DNA of 64,000 nucleotides, taken from contig CAWDEC010000006.1 in the NCBI GenBank assembly GCA_963801255.1, positions 186,001 through 250,000 on the forward strand. Direction: 5' to 3'. The DNA comes from JAICXG01 sp963801255. GTDB lineage: Bacteria > Verrucomicrobiota > Verrucomicrobiia > Chthoniobacterales > UBA10450. Positions 18,240 through 28,261 of this stretch are shown here, piece after piece; within the stretch, counting starts at the first letter, position 1; each line of letters starts with the position of its first letter. The translations under genes were made by a program, and so were the position numbers. The notes below the pieces were generated by a model. That model made no database searches and was not told where the DNA came from. It worked only from the letters and a program-made list of their open reading frames with translations.

Positions 18240-20953
18240 GCGCGCTCATCGATAACCGCTGCGCAGCGCTCGCAGAGATCGGGATGCGCCGGGATTTTGC
18301 CGACTGCTTCGCGATGACGCCAGCAACGTGCGCACTTTTCGTTAGGCGATTTCATGATCGTGGCGCTGGCTTCCGTCGCCGGCTCCAGCCGTAGATCGCT
18401 CAGAATGAAAAATTCCTCCAGCTCTTCATGCGTGACGGAGCTGGCGATACGTTCATCGCAGCGCAAAACGACTGCGGCTTCAAGTGCGTTGCCAATCACT
18501 TTCTCCTGGCGCGCTTTCTCGATCGCCTGACCGATCACTCCGCGCAGCTGGATTAGTTCCCCGACTCGTTGCCGAACGACTGCGTCACGCAGATTGTTCT
18601 GCGGCTCGGGGAAAAGCTGGAGATGAATGGATTCCGGGTTGTCGAGGAATCCCCAGGCCTCTTCCGCCGTAAAACTGAGAATGGGCGCCAGCAGCTTGCA
18701 AAGCGTGCCAAAGATTTGATGCATCGCCTCCTGCGTGGCGCGACGCCGCGGCGAATTGGGCGCGTCGCAATACAACCGATCCTTTGTGATGTCGATGTAT
18801 AGGCTGCTTAGGTCGACCGCGCAGTATTGATTGAGAGCGTGATAGACTTTGTGAAATTCATAAGCCGCGTAAGCCGTGCGGCATTCCTCGATCACCTCCT
18901 CAAGACGGTCGAGAATCCAGCGATCGACGATCGTTCGGTTTTCTGACGCAGCTTTGCCTTCCGCTGCCGCGAAATCGTGCAGATTGCCCAGCAGAATCCG
19001 GAGCGTATTGCGGATGCGGCGATAGGTGTCGCCCAGCCTGTTGAACATTTCCTCGGAGAACGGCACATCGTCCGTGTAGTTGATGCTGCTCACCCAAAGC
19101 CTGACGAGATCAGCTCCGTGACGTCCGACGAAATGACCCGCGTCCATCGGCTTGCTGTAGGTGCTCGACTTGGAGATTTTTTTTCCGTCCAGGTCGACCA
19201 CGAAACCGTGCGTCACACAGATCTTGTAAGGCGCGCGGTTGTATAGAGCGACGCTCGTCATGAGAGACGATTGAAACCAGCCGCGGTGCTGATCGGTCGC
19301 TTCGAGATACATGTCCGCTGGGTCGCGCAGCTCAGGGTGCTGCGCGCAAACGGCTAAATGCGAAAGGCCGCTATCGATCCAAACATCAATCGTATCGTTG
19401 CGATGTCGCGTCCCTTCCGGAAGGTCCAGCGCCTTTGCGAGGGCGACATCGTCAAGCTCGAACCAGACGTTAGAACCGCGTTTCGCCACGAGGTCAGAAA
19501 GTTTGCGAATCCATTCCGGGTCGAGAATTGCTTCCCCAGCGGCGGAATAAAAAACGGGCAGCGGCACCCCCCAACTCCGCTGCCGCGAAATAACCCAATC
19601 AGGCCGCGACGCTACCGTGCCAGCGATGCGATTTTCGCCCCAGGCAGGAATCCATGCGACGTGGGTAATCGCGTCGAGCGCTTTCTGTCGCAGTTCATCG
19701 ATGCGAATGAAGAACTGCTCGACCGCGCGAAAAATAATCGGCGTCTTCGAGCGCCAGCAATAAGGATAGGAATGCTGGTACGCCTCCTCCGCCACGAGCA
19801 TGCCGCGCTCGCGCAACAGCCTAAGAATCTCGGCGTTGGCATCGAAGACGTATTTGCCACTGAGTTGGGGCAGGCCGGCTTCGTCCGTAAAGCGGCCGAG
19901 ATCGTCGACCGGCGAGAGGACAGGAAGACCGTTCGTGCGGCCTAACGAGTAATCGTCTTCGCCGTGACCGGGCGCGATGTGAACCGCGCCGGTACCGCTA
20001 TCCATGGTGACAAAGTCGGCGGTGAGAACGATTGCTGTCCGCGGCAGAAAAGGATGCTGGACCCCGATCCCTTCCAGTTTGGTCCCAAGAAAGGTTGGCG
20101 GCGATTCGTCCGCCGGCTGCCACCCGGTCGCGGTGACAAAGGGCGCCACCAGTTTTTCCGCGAGGACGAACGTGTCGACTTCATCGCCGCGTGAAAACCT
20201 TTGCGCGACGTAGCGTTCCTTTTCAGCGATGGCGATCGCGAGGTTGGCTGGAAGGGTCCAAGGCGTCGTGGTCCAGATTACGATACTGGCCTTTCCGCCT
20301 AAGGAACCCGTGACAATGGGAAATTTGACGTAGGCGGCCGTGTCCTGCCGGTCCTGATATTCCACCTCGGCTTCAGCCAGGGCGGTTTGTGCACCCGTGC
20401 TCCAAAATACAGGCTTGAGCGATTTGTAGACGAGGCCCTGCTCGACGAAAACGGCGAAGGCGCGCAGGATTTCCGCTTCGTAGATTGGACTCATCGTCAG
20501 ATAGGGACGATCCCAGTCGCCGAGAACGCCGAGGCGCTTGAATTGTTCGCGCTGGATATCGACAAACTTCCTCGCGAAAGCTTCTGAGCGCTGTCGCACC
20601 TCGAGAGGGGAAAGGCCGCGGGTTTCTTTTACCACCTTGTATTCGATCGGCAGCCCGTGGCAATCCCATCCTGGCACGTAGGGCGCACGAAAGCCGGCCA
20701 TGGACTTCGATTTCACCACCAAATCCTTGAGGATCTTGTTGAGTGCGGTCCCCATATGCACATCGCCGTTAGCGAAAGGCGGTCCGTCGTGCAGAACAAA
20801 AAGCTCGGCTCCGGCGCGCGCTTTTTGGATCTGTTCGTAGAGCCGCATTCGCTCCCACTTTTGGAGAAGCTCCGGCTCGCGCGTAATCAGTCCGGCCTTC
20901 ATGGGAAAGTCGGTTTTGGGAAGGTTGAGGGTGTCCTTGTAATTCTGACTCAT
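18236..20953 (-). CDS. ileS: Isoleucyl-tRNA synthetase
   Basis: Charges tRNA-Ile with isoleucine. The 905-residue class Ia enzyme has the HIGH-type motif in PPFANGDVHMGTALNK (about residues 58-73), the editing domain (CP1) in the middle, WIDSGLSH, and the KMSKS-type loop KKISKSSTY (about 600). The tRNA anticodon-binding domain follows, and a C-terminal zinc module reads CARCWRH then CERC. This is the bacterial (mupirocin-sensitive) architecture. It is immediately upstream of and overlaps lspA by four bases. Confidence 0.96.
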   Translation of the reverse strand: MSQNYKDTLNLPKTDFPMKAGLITREPELLQKWERMRLYEQIQKARAGAELFVLHDGPPFANGDVHMGTALNKILKDLVVKSKSMAGFRAPYVPGWDCHGLPIEYKVVKETRGLSPLEVRQRSEAFARKFVDIQREQFKRLGVLGDWDRPYLTMSPIYEAEILRAFAVFVEQGLVYKSLKPVFWSTGAQTALAEAEVEYQDRQDTAAYVKFPIVTGSLGGKASIVIWTTTPWTLPANLAIAIAEKERYVAQRFSRGDEVDTFVLAEKLVAPFVTATGWQPADESPPTFLGTKLEGIGVQHPFLPRTAIVLTADFVTMDSGTGAVHIAPGHGEDDYSLGRTNGLPVLSPVDDLGRFTDEAGLPQLSGKYVFDANAEILRLLRERGMLVAEEAYQHSYPYCWRSKTPIIFRAVEQFFIRIDELRQKALDAITHVAWIPAWGENRIAGTVASRPDWVISRQRSWGVPLPVFYSAAGEAILDPEWIRKLSDLVAKRGSNVWFELDDVALAKALDLPEGTRHRNDTIDVWIDSGLSHLAVCAQHPELRDPADMYLEATDQHRGWFQSSLMTSVALYNRAPYKICVTHGFVVDLDGKKISKSSTYSKPMDAGHFVGRHGADLVRLWVSSINYTDDVPFSEEMFNRLGDTYRRIRNTLRILLGNLHDFAAAEGKAASENRTIVDRWILDRLEEVIEECRTAYAAYEFHKVYHALNQYCAVDLSSLYIDITKDRLYCDAPNSPRRRATQEAMHQIFGTLCKLLAPILSFTAEEAWGFLDNPESIHLQLFPEPQNNLRDAVVRQRVGELIQLRGVIGQAIEKARQEKVIGNALEAAVVLRCDERIASSVTHEELEEFFILSDLRLEPATEASATIMKSPNEKCARCWRHREAVGKIPAHPDLCERCAAVIDERA

Positions 20954-21144
20954 TGCGGAGCGGCGACGCTAACATTCGCCCTCCGAAAAGCAACGCGTCG
21001 ACTACCCGTAAACAGAGGCGGATTGCGCGGCAAATGTTTCTCGCCTAACGAAAAGTCCTGAGGCTCTTCTTGCAAAATTTTCACTTTGAGGCCACGGAGA
21101 AGTGACTAGAGTTCGCCCCCAATGCAAAAGACGGCGGTGCGCCC

Positions 21145-21837
21145 ATGAAACGAATTCTTCCGTTCCTGATCATCATGATTGTTGGACTCATGACGGTGGG
21201 CATTGCGACCGCGGTCTACCGACACAAAGTCCATCCGGCAAATGCGACAGCAGCCAGCGCCAGTCCCCTCGCTGCCGCTCCCGCCACCAAGGACGGAGCC
21301 GACGTGGATGACGGCACGCGGCACGTGCAGGGCCGTCTCGATGCGCCGGTGAAGCTGGAGATTTATGGCGATTTCCAATGCCCGTCCTGCGCAGGTGCTT
21401 CAACAGTGATCGGCGAGTTGCAGAAAGAATACGGAAATCGTCTCTGCGTAATCTATTATGAGTTTCCGCTCGCCATGCATCAACATTCGACGGAGGCAGC
21501 GCTGGCCGCGGAAGCCGCCGGATTGCAGGGAAAGTTCTGGGAAATGCACGATGCGCTCTACCAGTACCAGAACGTCTGGAGCAGAGCCACCAACGTAAAC
21601 ATTTTTTTCGAGACGTATGCGCAAACGCTCGGTCTTGATCTGAGCCGCTTTCGAGCAGATCGCGCCAGTCCGGTGCTCCTTGCGCAAATCCACGCTCAGG
21701 CCGACGCCGGTTCTGCGCGAGGGGTTGAAAATACGCCCACCTTGTTTGTAAACGGAGAACAACTCAGGACGGCCTTCTCCAAGGAGTCTCTTAAGGCAAC
21801 GCTCGATCAGGCGCTCGCAAAGAAGAAAGGTTCCTGA
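21145..21837 (+). CDS. Membrane-anchored DsbA/BdbD-like thioredoxin-fold protein
   Basis: A 230-residue protein with an N-terminal membrane anchor (residues 5-25), an Ala/Pro-rich linker, and a DsbA-type thioredoxin domain. The redox site is YGDFQCPSC (about 74-82), a CPSC motif, and the cis-Pro loop is ENTPTLFVNG (about 195-204). It likely acts in the periplasm as a dithiol oxidase or isomerase for exported Cys-containing proteins. The next gene, 2 bases downstream, is a VKOR homologue, the usual reoxidant for such proteins, so the pair forms a complete disulfide-forming system. Confidence 0.88.
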   Translation: MKRILPFLIIMIVGLMTVGIATAVYRHKVHPANATAASASPLAAAPATKDGADVDDGTRHVQGRLDAPVKLEIYGDFQCPSCAGASTVIGELQKEYGNRLCVIYYEFPLAMHQHSTEAALAAEAAGLQGKFWEMHDALYQYQNVWSRATNVNIFFETYAQTLGLDLSRFRADRASPVLLAQIHAQADAGSARGVENTPTLFVNGEQLRTAFSKESLKATLDQALAKKKGS

Positions 21838-21839
21838 TC

Positions 21840-22307
21840 GTGGCGGAAAAGAGGAGACAAGCTGGAGAGTTCGCCGTGACTCAAGGTCCGTCGCGGTCAG
21901 CCCTGATTATTTACTCGGTCCTCGCGGTTGTCGCTCTCCTCGGCCTGGCGGATGCAACCTATCTAACGATCGCTCACCTCACCGGCGACGATGCGGTTTG
22001 TGGATCGCTTGCCGGTTGTTCCATTGTTCTCGGTAGTTCATATGCGAGCGTCAAAGGAATTCCCACGGCTAGTTTTGGCGCTGTAGCTTATTTCACGGTC
22101 TTCAGCCTGTCTGTGCTGGCGGCTTTTGGTTACCCTTGGGTGAAGCGTCCCCTAACTCTGATCATCGGATTGATGCTGCTAACTTCCCTGTACTTACTCT
22201 ACTTGCAGGCGTTTGTCCTCCATGCGTTCTGCCCGTTTTGTCTGTTTTCGGCAGCGCTTACTTTCTTTCTCGCGGGTCTCTTGCTCGCAGTTCCTGCTAC
22301 CCGCTAA
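21840..22307 (+). CDS. Vitamin K epoxide reductase (VKOR) family protein
   Basis: A 155-residue inner-membrane quinone-linked disulfide generator. It has four or five hydrophobic helices, the outer Cys pair in VCGSLAGC (about 53-60), the conserved Ser/Thr-rich loop, and the catalytic CxxC in HAFCPFCLFSA (about 131-134). It starts with GTG two bases after the DsbA-like gene stop; AAAGG lies 10-14 bases upstream. It would pass electrons from the DsbA-like partner to quinone, replacing DsbB. No fused thioredoxin domain is present, consistent with the separate partner. Confidence 0.9.
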   Translation: MAEKRRQAGEFAVTQGPSRSALIIYSVLAVVALLGLADATYLTIAHLTGDDAVCGSLAGCSIVLGSSYASVKGIPTASFGAVAYFTVFSLSVLAAFGYPWVKRPLTLIIGLMLLTSLYLLYLQAFVLHAFCPFCLFSAALTFFLAGLLLAVPATR

Positions 22308-22439
22308 CTCGCCCGCGGTCGCTCGCTCAGACAACTGGATAAGATTACACAATAGTTACGATCACCTGTCTTCTTGCTTCATGCTTTGTTAACCTTCAGG
22401 AAAGGTAAGACCAAAATTATGTCAGTAGGAGTGTGATCC

Positions 22440-22535
22440 ATATGAGATGACCAAATAGTAAGGATAAACCCCGTGACCCAGACCTAGCACTTTGCTAGCC
22501 TGCAAAGAAGGTAAAACGGAAAATTACCTTACTCA
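22440..22535 (+). promoter_or_regulatory. Structured 5-prime leader with alternative hairpins
   Basis: The 247-base region before the next gene is AT-richer than its surroundings and contains three possible stems. CTAGC (22484-22488) can pair with GCTAG (22494-22498). CTTTGC (22490-22495) can pair with GCAAAG (22502-22507). The first two overlap and exclude each other. AAGGTAA (22508-22514) can pair with TTACCTT (22524-22530) around a 9-base loop. The next start codon is at 22555 with no good ribosome-binding site. I do not recognise a known riboswitch class. Confidence 0.4.
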
Positions 22536-22554
22536 CACACATACAACTATACAT

Positions 22555-24447
22555 ATGCAAAAAAAGTCAGCTTCACTAGACGCGTTCCTTAATATACGCG
22601 TCTTACTTGGATTAATGCTCAGTTCTGTGGCCGTCTTCCTGGCGTTCATGGCGTTTAGCGTTTCATCTCCTTCTTCTGCAGTTGCGCAAGGAAGTAAAAG
22701 TCCTAGACCCATCGTCATTCAGTCGGTCTACCACGACCTCTCGCCCGCGATGCGAGATATCGACCCATGGCCTGCCGAAAGAATGCAGGAACATGAGGCA
22801 GCGGAAAACCCGAAAATTAGCACCGGTCTGCACAAAGATGCGCCGGATCTGGTCATTCAGTCGGGCCAAATGCTCCGTCAGCTAGCGCCGAACACCATCA
22901 CTCCGATTCTGAATTTCGCCGGCATTCCATTCCCCGGTGTCATTTGCAATTGCGCACCGCCTGATACGAATGGTGAAGTTGGTCAGACTCAGTACGTCCA
23001 GATCGTCAACGAAGGTTATCAAGTCTTCGATAAGACGACTGGTGCTTCGATCTTTGGACCGGCCAGCATCGAATCGATCTGGACCGGCATGGGTGGCGTC
23101 TGCCAGACCGGTGGCGAAGGCGACCCGGTTGTGCTTTACGATCAGATCGCCAATCGCTGGCTCATCAGTCAATTTGCTAACGGTCTGCACGATGAGTGTA
23201 TCGCCGTTTCCACGACGAATGATGCAAGCGGCACTTACAACCGGTATGACTTTCACCTCGGAAGCAGCAACCTCTTCGACTATCCGAAGCTTTCGGTTTG
23301 GCCAGATGGTTATTACATGAGCATGAACCTGTTCAACTCGGCCGGCACGGCCTATCTCGGTCCTCAGGTTTTCGCCTTCGATCGCACCAAAATGCTGGCT
23401 GGTCTAACTGCGACCATGGTGACCTTCCCGAGTTTGGGAAGCTCGTTTCCGCCAATCCTGCCGGGGGATCTCGACGGCTCCACGCTGCCTCCTGCTGGTG
23501 CACCGAATCCGTTTGTGCTTTTACCGGATACCAACACGTATCGCATCTATCACTTCCATGTAGACTTTGCTATCCCGACAAACTCCACCTTTACCTTGTT
23601 CGGGAGCTCGCCTGCGGCCGCCTGGACTCAGCTGTGTCCGTTCACCCGCTCCTGCGTGCCTGAACAGGGCCAAAGCTCGAGTAACTGGCTCGACAGCCTC
23701 GGCGACCGTCTGATGTTCCGTGCCGCCTACCGGAACTTCGGCGATCACGAGTCACTTGTGGGTAACTTTAGCGTTAGCGCCAGTGGCGTGGCCGGTATTC
23801 GCTGGTTTGAGTTGCGCGGCCTAACCAACGGACCAATTAGCACGTTCCAGGAAAGCACCTTCTCGCCGGATAGTACCTGGCGCTGGATGGGAAGCATCGC
23901 GATGGATAATCAGGGGAACATGGCACTGGGTTACAGCGCTTCCAGCTCCACGCTATTCCCGCAGGTTCGCGTCACCGGCCGGCTGGCAACGGATCCGATC
24001 AACACCATGACGCTGGGTGAAACCCATCTCGTGGATGGTGCTGGCGCGCAGACCGACACCAGCAATCGCTGGGGCGATTACAGCGATATGACTGTCGATC
24101 CAGTCGACGACCAAACCTTCTGGTATACCCAGGAGTATTACGACTCGACTTCCTCGTTTAACTGGCGCACCCGTATTGGTAGCTTTAAGTTGGCGACCAG
24201 CACTTCGACGTTGAAGCTTCAGGCGGTTGGGCAAACCCAGGGAACCAAGCATCAAACGAAACTGAAATGGAAGCCGGCTGACGGCGTTGGTACCGTCAAC
24301 GTCATCCGAAATGGCACTGTTGTTAACACAGTACCGGACAACGGAAGCACTACGGACAAGCTCGGAACCCAGACAGGAACATTCATCTATCAAGTCTGTG
24401 AGACGGATTCGGGTGTTTGCTCCAACACTGCTACGGTTACATTCTAG
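22555..24447 (+). CDS. Large secreted protein of unknown function with C-terminal beta-sandwich
   Basis: A 630-residue exported protein. The ATG at 22555 begins MQKKS followed by a hydrophobic segment (about residues 13-38), a signal peptide or anchor. The body (about 120-540) repeats short beta-strand blocks with conserved-looking phrases such as DTNGEVGQTQYVQIVN, ASIFGPASIESIW, NRWLISQFA and NRWGDYSDMTVDP, suggesting a beta-propeller. The last 80 residues (from about 550) resemble a fibronectin-III-like fold, KLKWKPADGVGTVNVIRNG to VCSNTATVTF. Similar proteins occur in exported enzymes, but I see no catalytic motif. Codon use includes more AT-ending codons, and no CCTAACGA copies occur inside, unlike neighbours. 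A strong terminator follows. Confidence 0.7.
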   Translation: MQKKSASLDAFLNIRVLLGLMLSSVAVFLAFMAFSVSSPSSAVAQGSKSPRPIVIQSVYHDLSPAMRDIDPWPAERMQEHEAAENPKISTGLHKDAPDLVIQSGQMLRQLAPNTITPILNFAGIPFPGVICNCAPPDTNGEVGQTQYVQIVNEGYQVFDKTTGASIFGPASIESIWTGMGGVCQTGGEGDPVVLYDQIANRWLISQFANGLHDECIAVSTTNDASGTYNRYDFHLGSSNLFDYPKLSVWPDGYYMSMNLFNSAGTAYLGPQVFAFDRTKMLAGLTATMVTFPSLGSSFPPILPGDLDGSTLPPAGAPNPFVLLPDTNTYRIYHFHVDFAIPTNSTFTLFGSSPAAAWTQLCPFTRSCVPEQGQSSSNWLDSLGDRLMFRAAYRNFGDHESLVGNFSVSASGVAGIRWFELRGLTNGPISTFQESTFSPDSTWRWMGSIAMDNQGNMALGYSASSSTLFPQVRVTGRLATDPINTMTLGETHLVDGAGAQTDTSNRWGDYSDMTVDPVDDQTFWYTQEYYDSTSSFNWRTRIGSFKLATSTSTLKLQAVGQTQGTKHQTKLKWKPADGVGTVNVIRNGTVVNTVPDNGSTTDKLGTQTGTFIYQVCETDSGVCSNTATVTF

Positions 24448-24480
24448 TAAACGTCTAGAAGTTATTTGAAGTAGTTCGGA

Positions 24481-24513
24481 GGGCATCCGGTGGCAACGCC
24501 GGATGCCCTTTCT
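24481..24513 (+). terminator. Rho-independent terminator
   Basis: A perfect 10-base stem, GGGCATCCGG (24481-24490) and CCGGATGCCC (24499-24508), closes an 8-base loop and is followed by TTTCT. It lies 33 bases downstream of the secreted protein gene. The stem is symmetrical, but the T-run favours the + strand. Confidence 0.85.
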
Positions 24514-24600
24514 GCTGTCCAGGCCAGCTCCCGAGCACATGGCATCTTGCGGGAGCGCTGGATGCGATTTGCGTTTAGCCTAACGAATAAAGGAGCTCAA

Positions 24601-26030
24601 CTACTCCTCAGCGCGGGCGAAAGGATGGCCTCCTAATTTGCGACACAAAGCATCACCAATCTCAGAGACGATCTCGATCTTGGTCGGATGGTAGTACTCG
24701 GCGTCTTCCAGTTGATCGATGGTATGCTCGTGATCAATCGCGTAGGCCGGCAGATGAATCAGGTTGGCCGCGTCGTTACAAAGCAAGCCGGCGCTAATCA
24801 GCCGGGAGGTTTTTCGATCAGCCCAAAACTCTCCAAAGCCAGAATCATCCCCGGCCAGATGCAGCTTTCCGATATCTCGACTTTCCGCAGAGGCACTCAC
24901 CAGTTCGTGTCCGTCCCGTTCTGCTTCTTCCGGAGTGCATCCGGCGAAGGCAAACTCGGGATCTGAGAAGATGACTTCGATATTGGAGCGTTTGGTCCAG
25001 CGACGTTCGCCATTTTCACAGGCATTCTCGGCAGCGATTCCCGCTTCAATGTGCGCATGATGCACCACCATACGCACTCCTGCGACGTCGCCTGCCGCGA
25101 AGATGTGTTGCTTGCCTCTTACTCGCATGTCTTCGCCAATCTCCAGCCGTCCGCGCGAATTAAGGGTAATCCCAGCCGCCTCCAGTCCTAGCCCGGCTAC
25201 GGCAGGGCGCCGGCCAGTGGCGAGAAGAATTTTCTCCGCCATGATCGACTCCCCCTGATTCGGTCCCTCGATATCAAGCTTGAATTGTCCGGTACTTTCT
25301 CGCCTTACTCGCCCGACTTGTGCGCCAGTCAGAACACGCACGCCTTCGCTTTCGTAAATCAACCGAAGACGCTCGCCGAATTGCCGCGGAAATTCCGACA
25401 AAATTCCGGATCGTGAAATGAGGGTAACCGTGGCGCCAAGGCGCGCATAACGCAGCGAAAACTCCAATCCAATCGCGCCGCTCCCGATGACCGCGAGCGA
25501 CTTCGGGACCCGCGTATTATGCAGGATCTCGTCGCTCGTCCAAATGCCATCCCGGTTGAATCGAGTCCTTTGATTTCCGGCAGGACCGTGATCGAACCAG
25601 TCGCAATGATTGCTGCATCGAAGTTGTAACATTTGCCTTCGCTAACTACTTCATGCTCGCTCACAAAACGTGCATCGTGGCGCAGAATCGTAAAGTGATC
25701 GCTCGCCAGATCGTCGATTTCTTTGTTTCGATAATCGCGAAAGGCTGCGACCTCCTTATCCTTCCAGCGAACGATTTGGCCGAGATATTCGTTAGGCTGC
25801 CTTGGTCTTACTTCCAACCAGCCATGCAGCTTCGCGTGATGCATGGCGTCGATCGGCTCGAAAATTGCCTTCGATGGCATGCAGCCGGCGTTGATGCAGA
25901 GCGAGGCGTAGTCAGCATTGTCGCCCATGAAAAACAAAACTCGCGCTCCTTTTTGTGCCGCGATGCGGGCGGCGGTAAATCCAGCCGAACCGCCGCCGAG
26001 GACGGCGATTTTTTTCGTTGTGGCACTCAA
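24601..26030 (-). pseudogene. Pyridine nucleotide-disulfide oxidoreductase (Lpd/MerA-like), one frameshift
   Basis: Two frames give one FAD enzyme of about 475 residues. Part 1 (26030 to about 25550) has IAVLGGGSAGFTAARIAAQ and the redox-active LCINAGCMPSK (CxxxxC) and IIATGS. Part 2 (about 25555 to 24601) has WTSDEIL, the NADH-binding LAVIGSGAIGLEFSLRYA, FAAGDVAG and a C-terminal dimer region with YYHPTKIEIV (His-x4-Glu). The break lies at about 25541-25555, just after KGLDSTG. The family includes dihydrolipoamide dehydrogenase and mercuric reductase. No lipoate complex or mer genes adjoin, and no N-terminal metal-binding domain exists, so the substrate is unknown. Sequencing error is possible. 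Confidence 0.8.
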
Positions 26031-26082
26031 GGTTCAGTCACTGTCGCCCAGTGAAAAATACGTCCGGAAAGCGCAAGGCACA

Positions 26083-26436
26083 TTATTCCGTGGTCGCCTT
26101 TTCTCCTCCGTGTCGGTAGTGAATGACCTTGATCTTCTCCATCGTAACCAAGCCGCCGTCCATCACTTCTTCAAGGAAAGGCAGGAGCGATTTCACCTTT
26201 TCCTCCGAATCGACAATTTCAATCATTATCGGCAAGTCCATCGACAGTCGGAGGATCTTGGCGGTATGAAGGCGGCTGGTCGCGCCAAAGCCCATTGGCC
26301 CGCGTAGAACCGTCGCACCAGCCAAATGCAGTTCGCGCGCTTTCAGGACGATGGCTTCGTAAAGCGGCTTGTGCTGGCAGCGATCACTCTCGCCGAGGTA
26401 AATCCGCAGGAGCAGAGCGTCTTCCGGAAGTTGCAT
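26083..26436 (-). CDS. DUF190 (PII-like) protein associated with fluoride channel
   Basis: A 117-residue cytosolic protein. The sequence pattern RIYLGESDRCQHKPLYEAIV then LAGATVLRGPMGFGA is the DUF190 signature; the fold is ferredoxin-like and related to PII. The middle strand IMIEIVDSEEKV and the C-terminal VTMEKIKVI complete the domain. It is 13 bases downstream of crcB, a common pairing in bacteria, and would be under the same fluoride riboswitch. Its biochemical function is unproven; a regulatory role on CrcB is inference. Confidence 0.88.
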   Translation of the reverse strand: MQLPEDALLLRIYLGESDRCQHKPLYEAIVLKARELHLAGATVLRGPMGFGATSRLHTAKILRLSMDLPIMIEIVDSEEKVKSLLPFLEEVMDGGLVTMEKIKVIHYRHGGEKATTE

Positions 26437-26449
26437 AACGATTCTTTGC

Positions 26450-26839
26450 TTAGCGAGATACTAACAACACCGCCGCGCCCCGGCCCAGCCAAACCGCCAG
26501 CAGGCAGCAGGCGAAGGAAAGGACGGAATTAAGCCCGGCTCGCAACCAGTCTCCATCGCGCGCCAGCTCAAGGGTCTGCAGGCTGAAGGATGAGAAAGTG
26601 GTGTAACCGCCGCAGACACCGATCATAACAAACTGCCGCAGGCGCGGCCCGATTAAGAAGGGCCCTAGCGGATCGATCAACCCGGCAAAGAAACCGATCA
26701 CGAAAGAACCGGTTACATTCACGAATAACGTACCGAGTGGAAAGACTTCGCCAAAATTTTCCGCAATGAAACCCGAAGCCCAGAAGCGCGCGCCGGTTCC
26801 AAGGGCGCCCCCGAGCATGATCCAGAAATAGGTAAGCAT
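26450..26839 (-). CDS. crcB: Fluoride ion channel CrcB/Fluc
   Basis: A 129-residue inner-membrane protein that expels fluoride as a dual-topology dimer. Four hydrophobic segments and the family motifs are present: GGALGTGARFW at the N-terminus, GTLFVNVTGSFVIGF (about residues 38-52) and GGYTTFSSFSLQT with the pore Phe residues (about 80-92). I choose the ATG at 26839; an open frame continues upstream to 26932 but passes through the riboswitch and is not coding. Downstream is DUF190. Confidence 0.95.
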   Translation of the reverse strand: MLTYFWIMLGGALGTGARFWASGFIAENFGEVFPLGTLFVNVTGSFVIGFFAGLIDPLGPFLIGPRLRQFVMIGVCGGYTTFSSFSLQTLELARDGDWLRAGLNSVLSFACCLLAVWLGRGAAVLLVSR

Positions 26840-26880
26840 AAGTAAGACTCCAAAAGTGTCGGCACAATTTAAAGCAGCCT

Positions 26881-26940
26881 TAGGAGTCATCAGCTCATGC
26901 GGTTCTCTCCGTGCGGAGAAGGCAAACTCCATTGCCGTAG
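26881..26940 (-). ncRNA. Fluoride riboswitch (crcB motif)
   Basis: Read on the minus strand, the sequence has the crcB-motif order: GGCAATGGAGTTTGCC, then a variable hairpin TTCTCCGCACGGAGAG, then AACCGC, then GCTGATGACTCCTA. The GGAGT segment can pair with ACTCC in the closing pseudoknot, and the ATGG and CTGATGA elements match the known fluoride aptamer. It ends 41 bases upstream of the crcB start. Expression platform is not resolved. Fluoride would be expected to turn on crcB and DUF190. Confidence 0.92.
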
Positions 26941-27063
26941 CGAGATAATAACCAGTTCGCTTTGCTTCGCAAGATAGCGGCGTGGTCGCGTCCTATTTTG
27001 TCGACTCGATGTCCCATGCGTCAGGTTGACAAAACCTCCTCCGTAACGTGTAATCAGGCTCAC

Positions 27064-28032
<969 letters not shown>

Positions 28033-28261
28033 TCGCCGCGCCCTTTACCCTCGCCGGGTTCCCCTAACCGCGAGAACCTGAGTGTCGCAAAGGCTCTCAG
28101 GCAGTAAGATAACTTCGGGACGAACCCTTCGCTGCACTGGTTTGGCGCATCGTACCCGCTGACGCCCAGCCCCTGGCACACATTGGTGCCGGGGAATGGG
28201 CCGAGCGGCATGATTCTTAAAATAGGCTTGTTCGATTCGGTAAATTCAAAAAGATCGGATC

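Noticed and set aside
22308..22554. c-di-GMP-I riboswitch in the leader
   Set aside because: It lacks the conserved GGGACGCAAAGC-type core, so only generic structure can be claimed.
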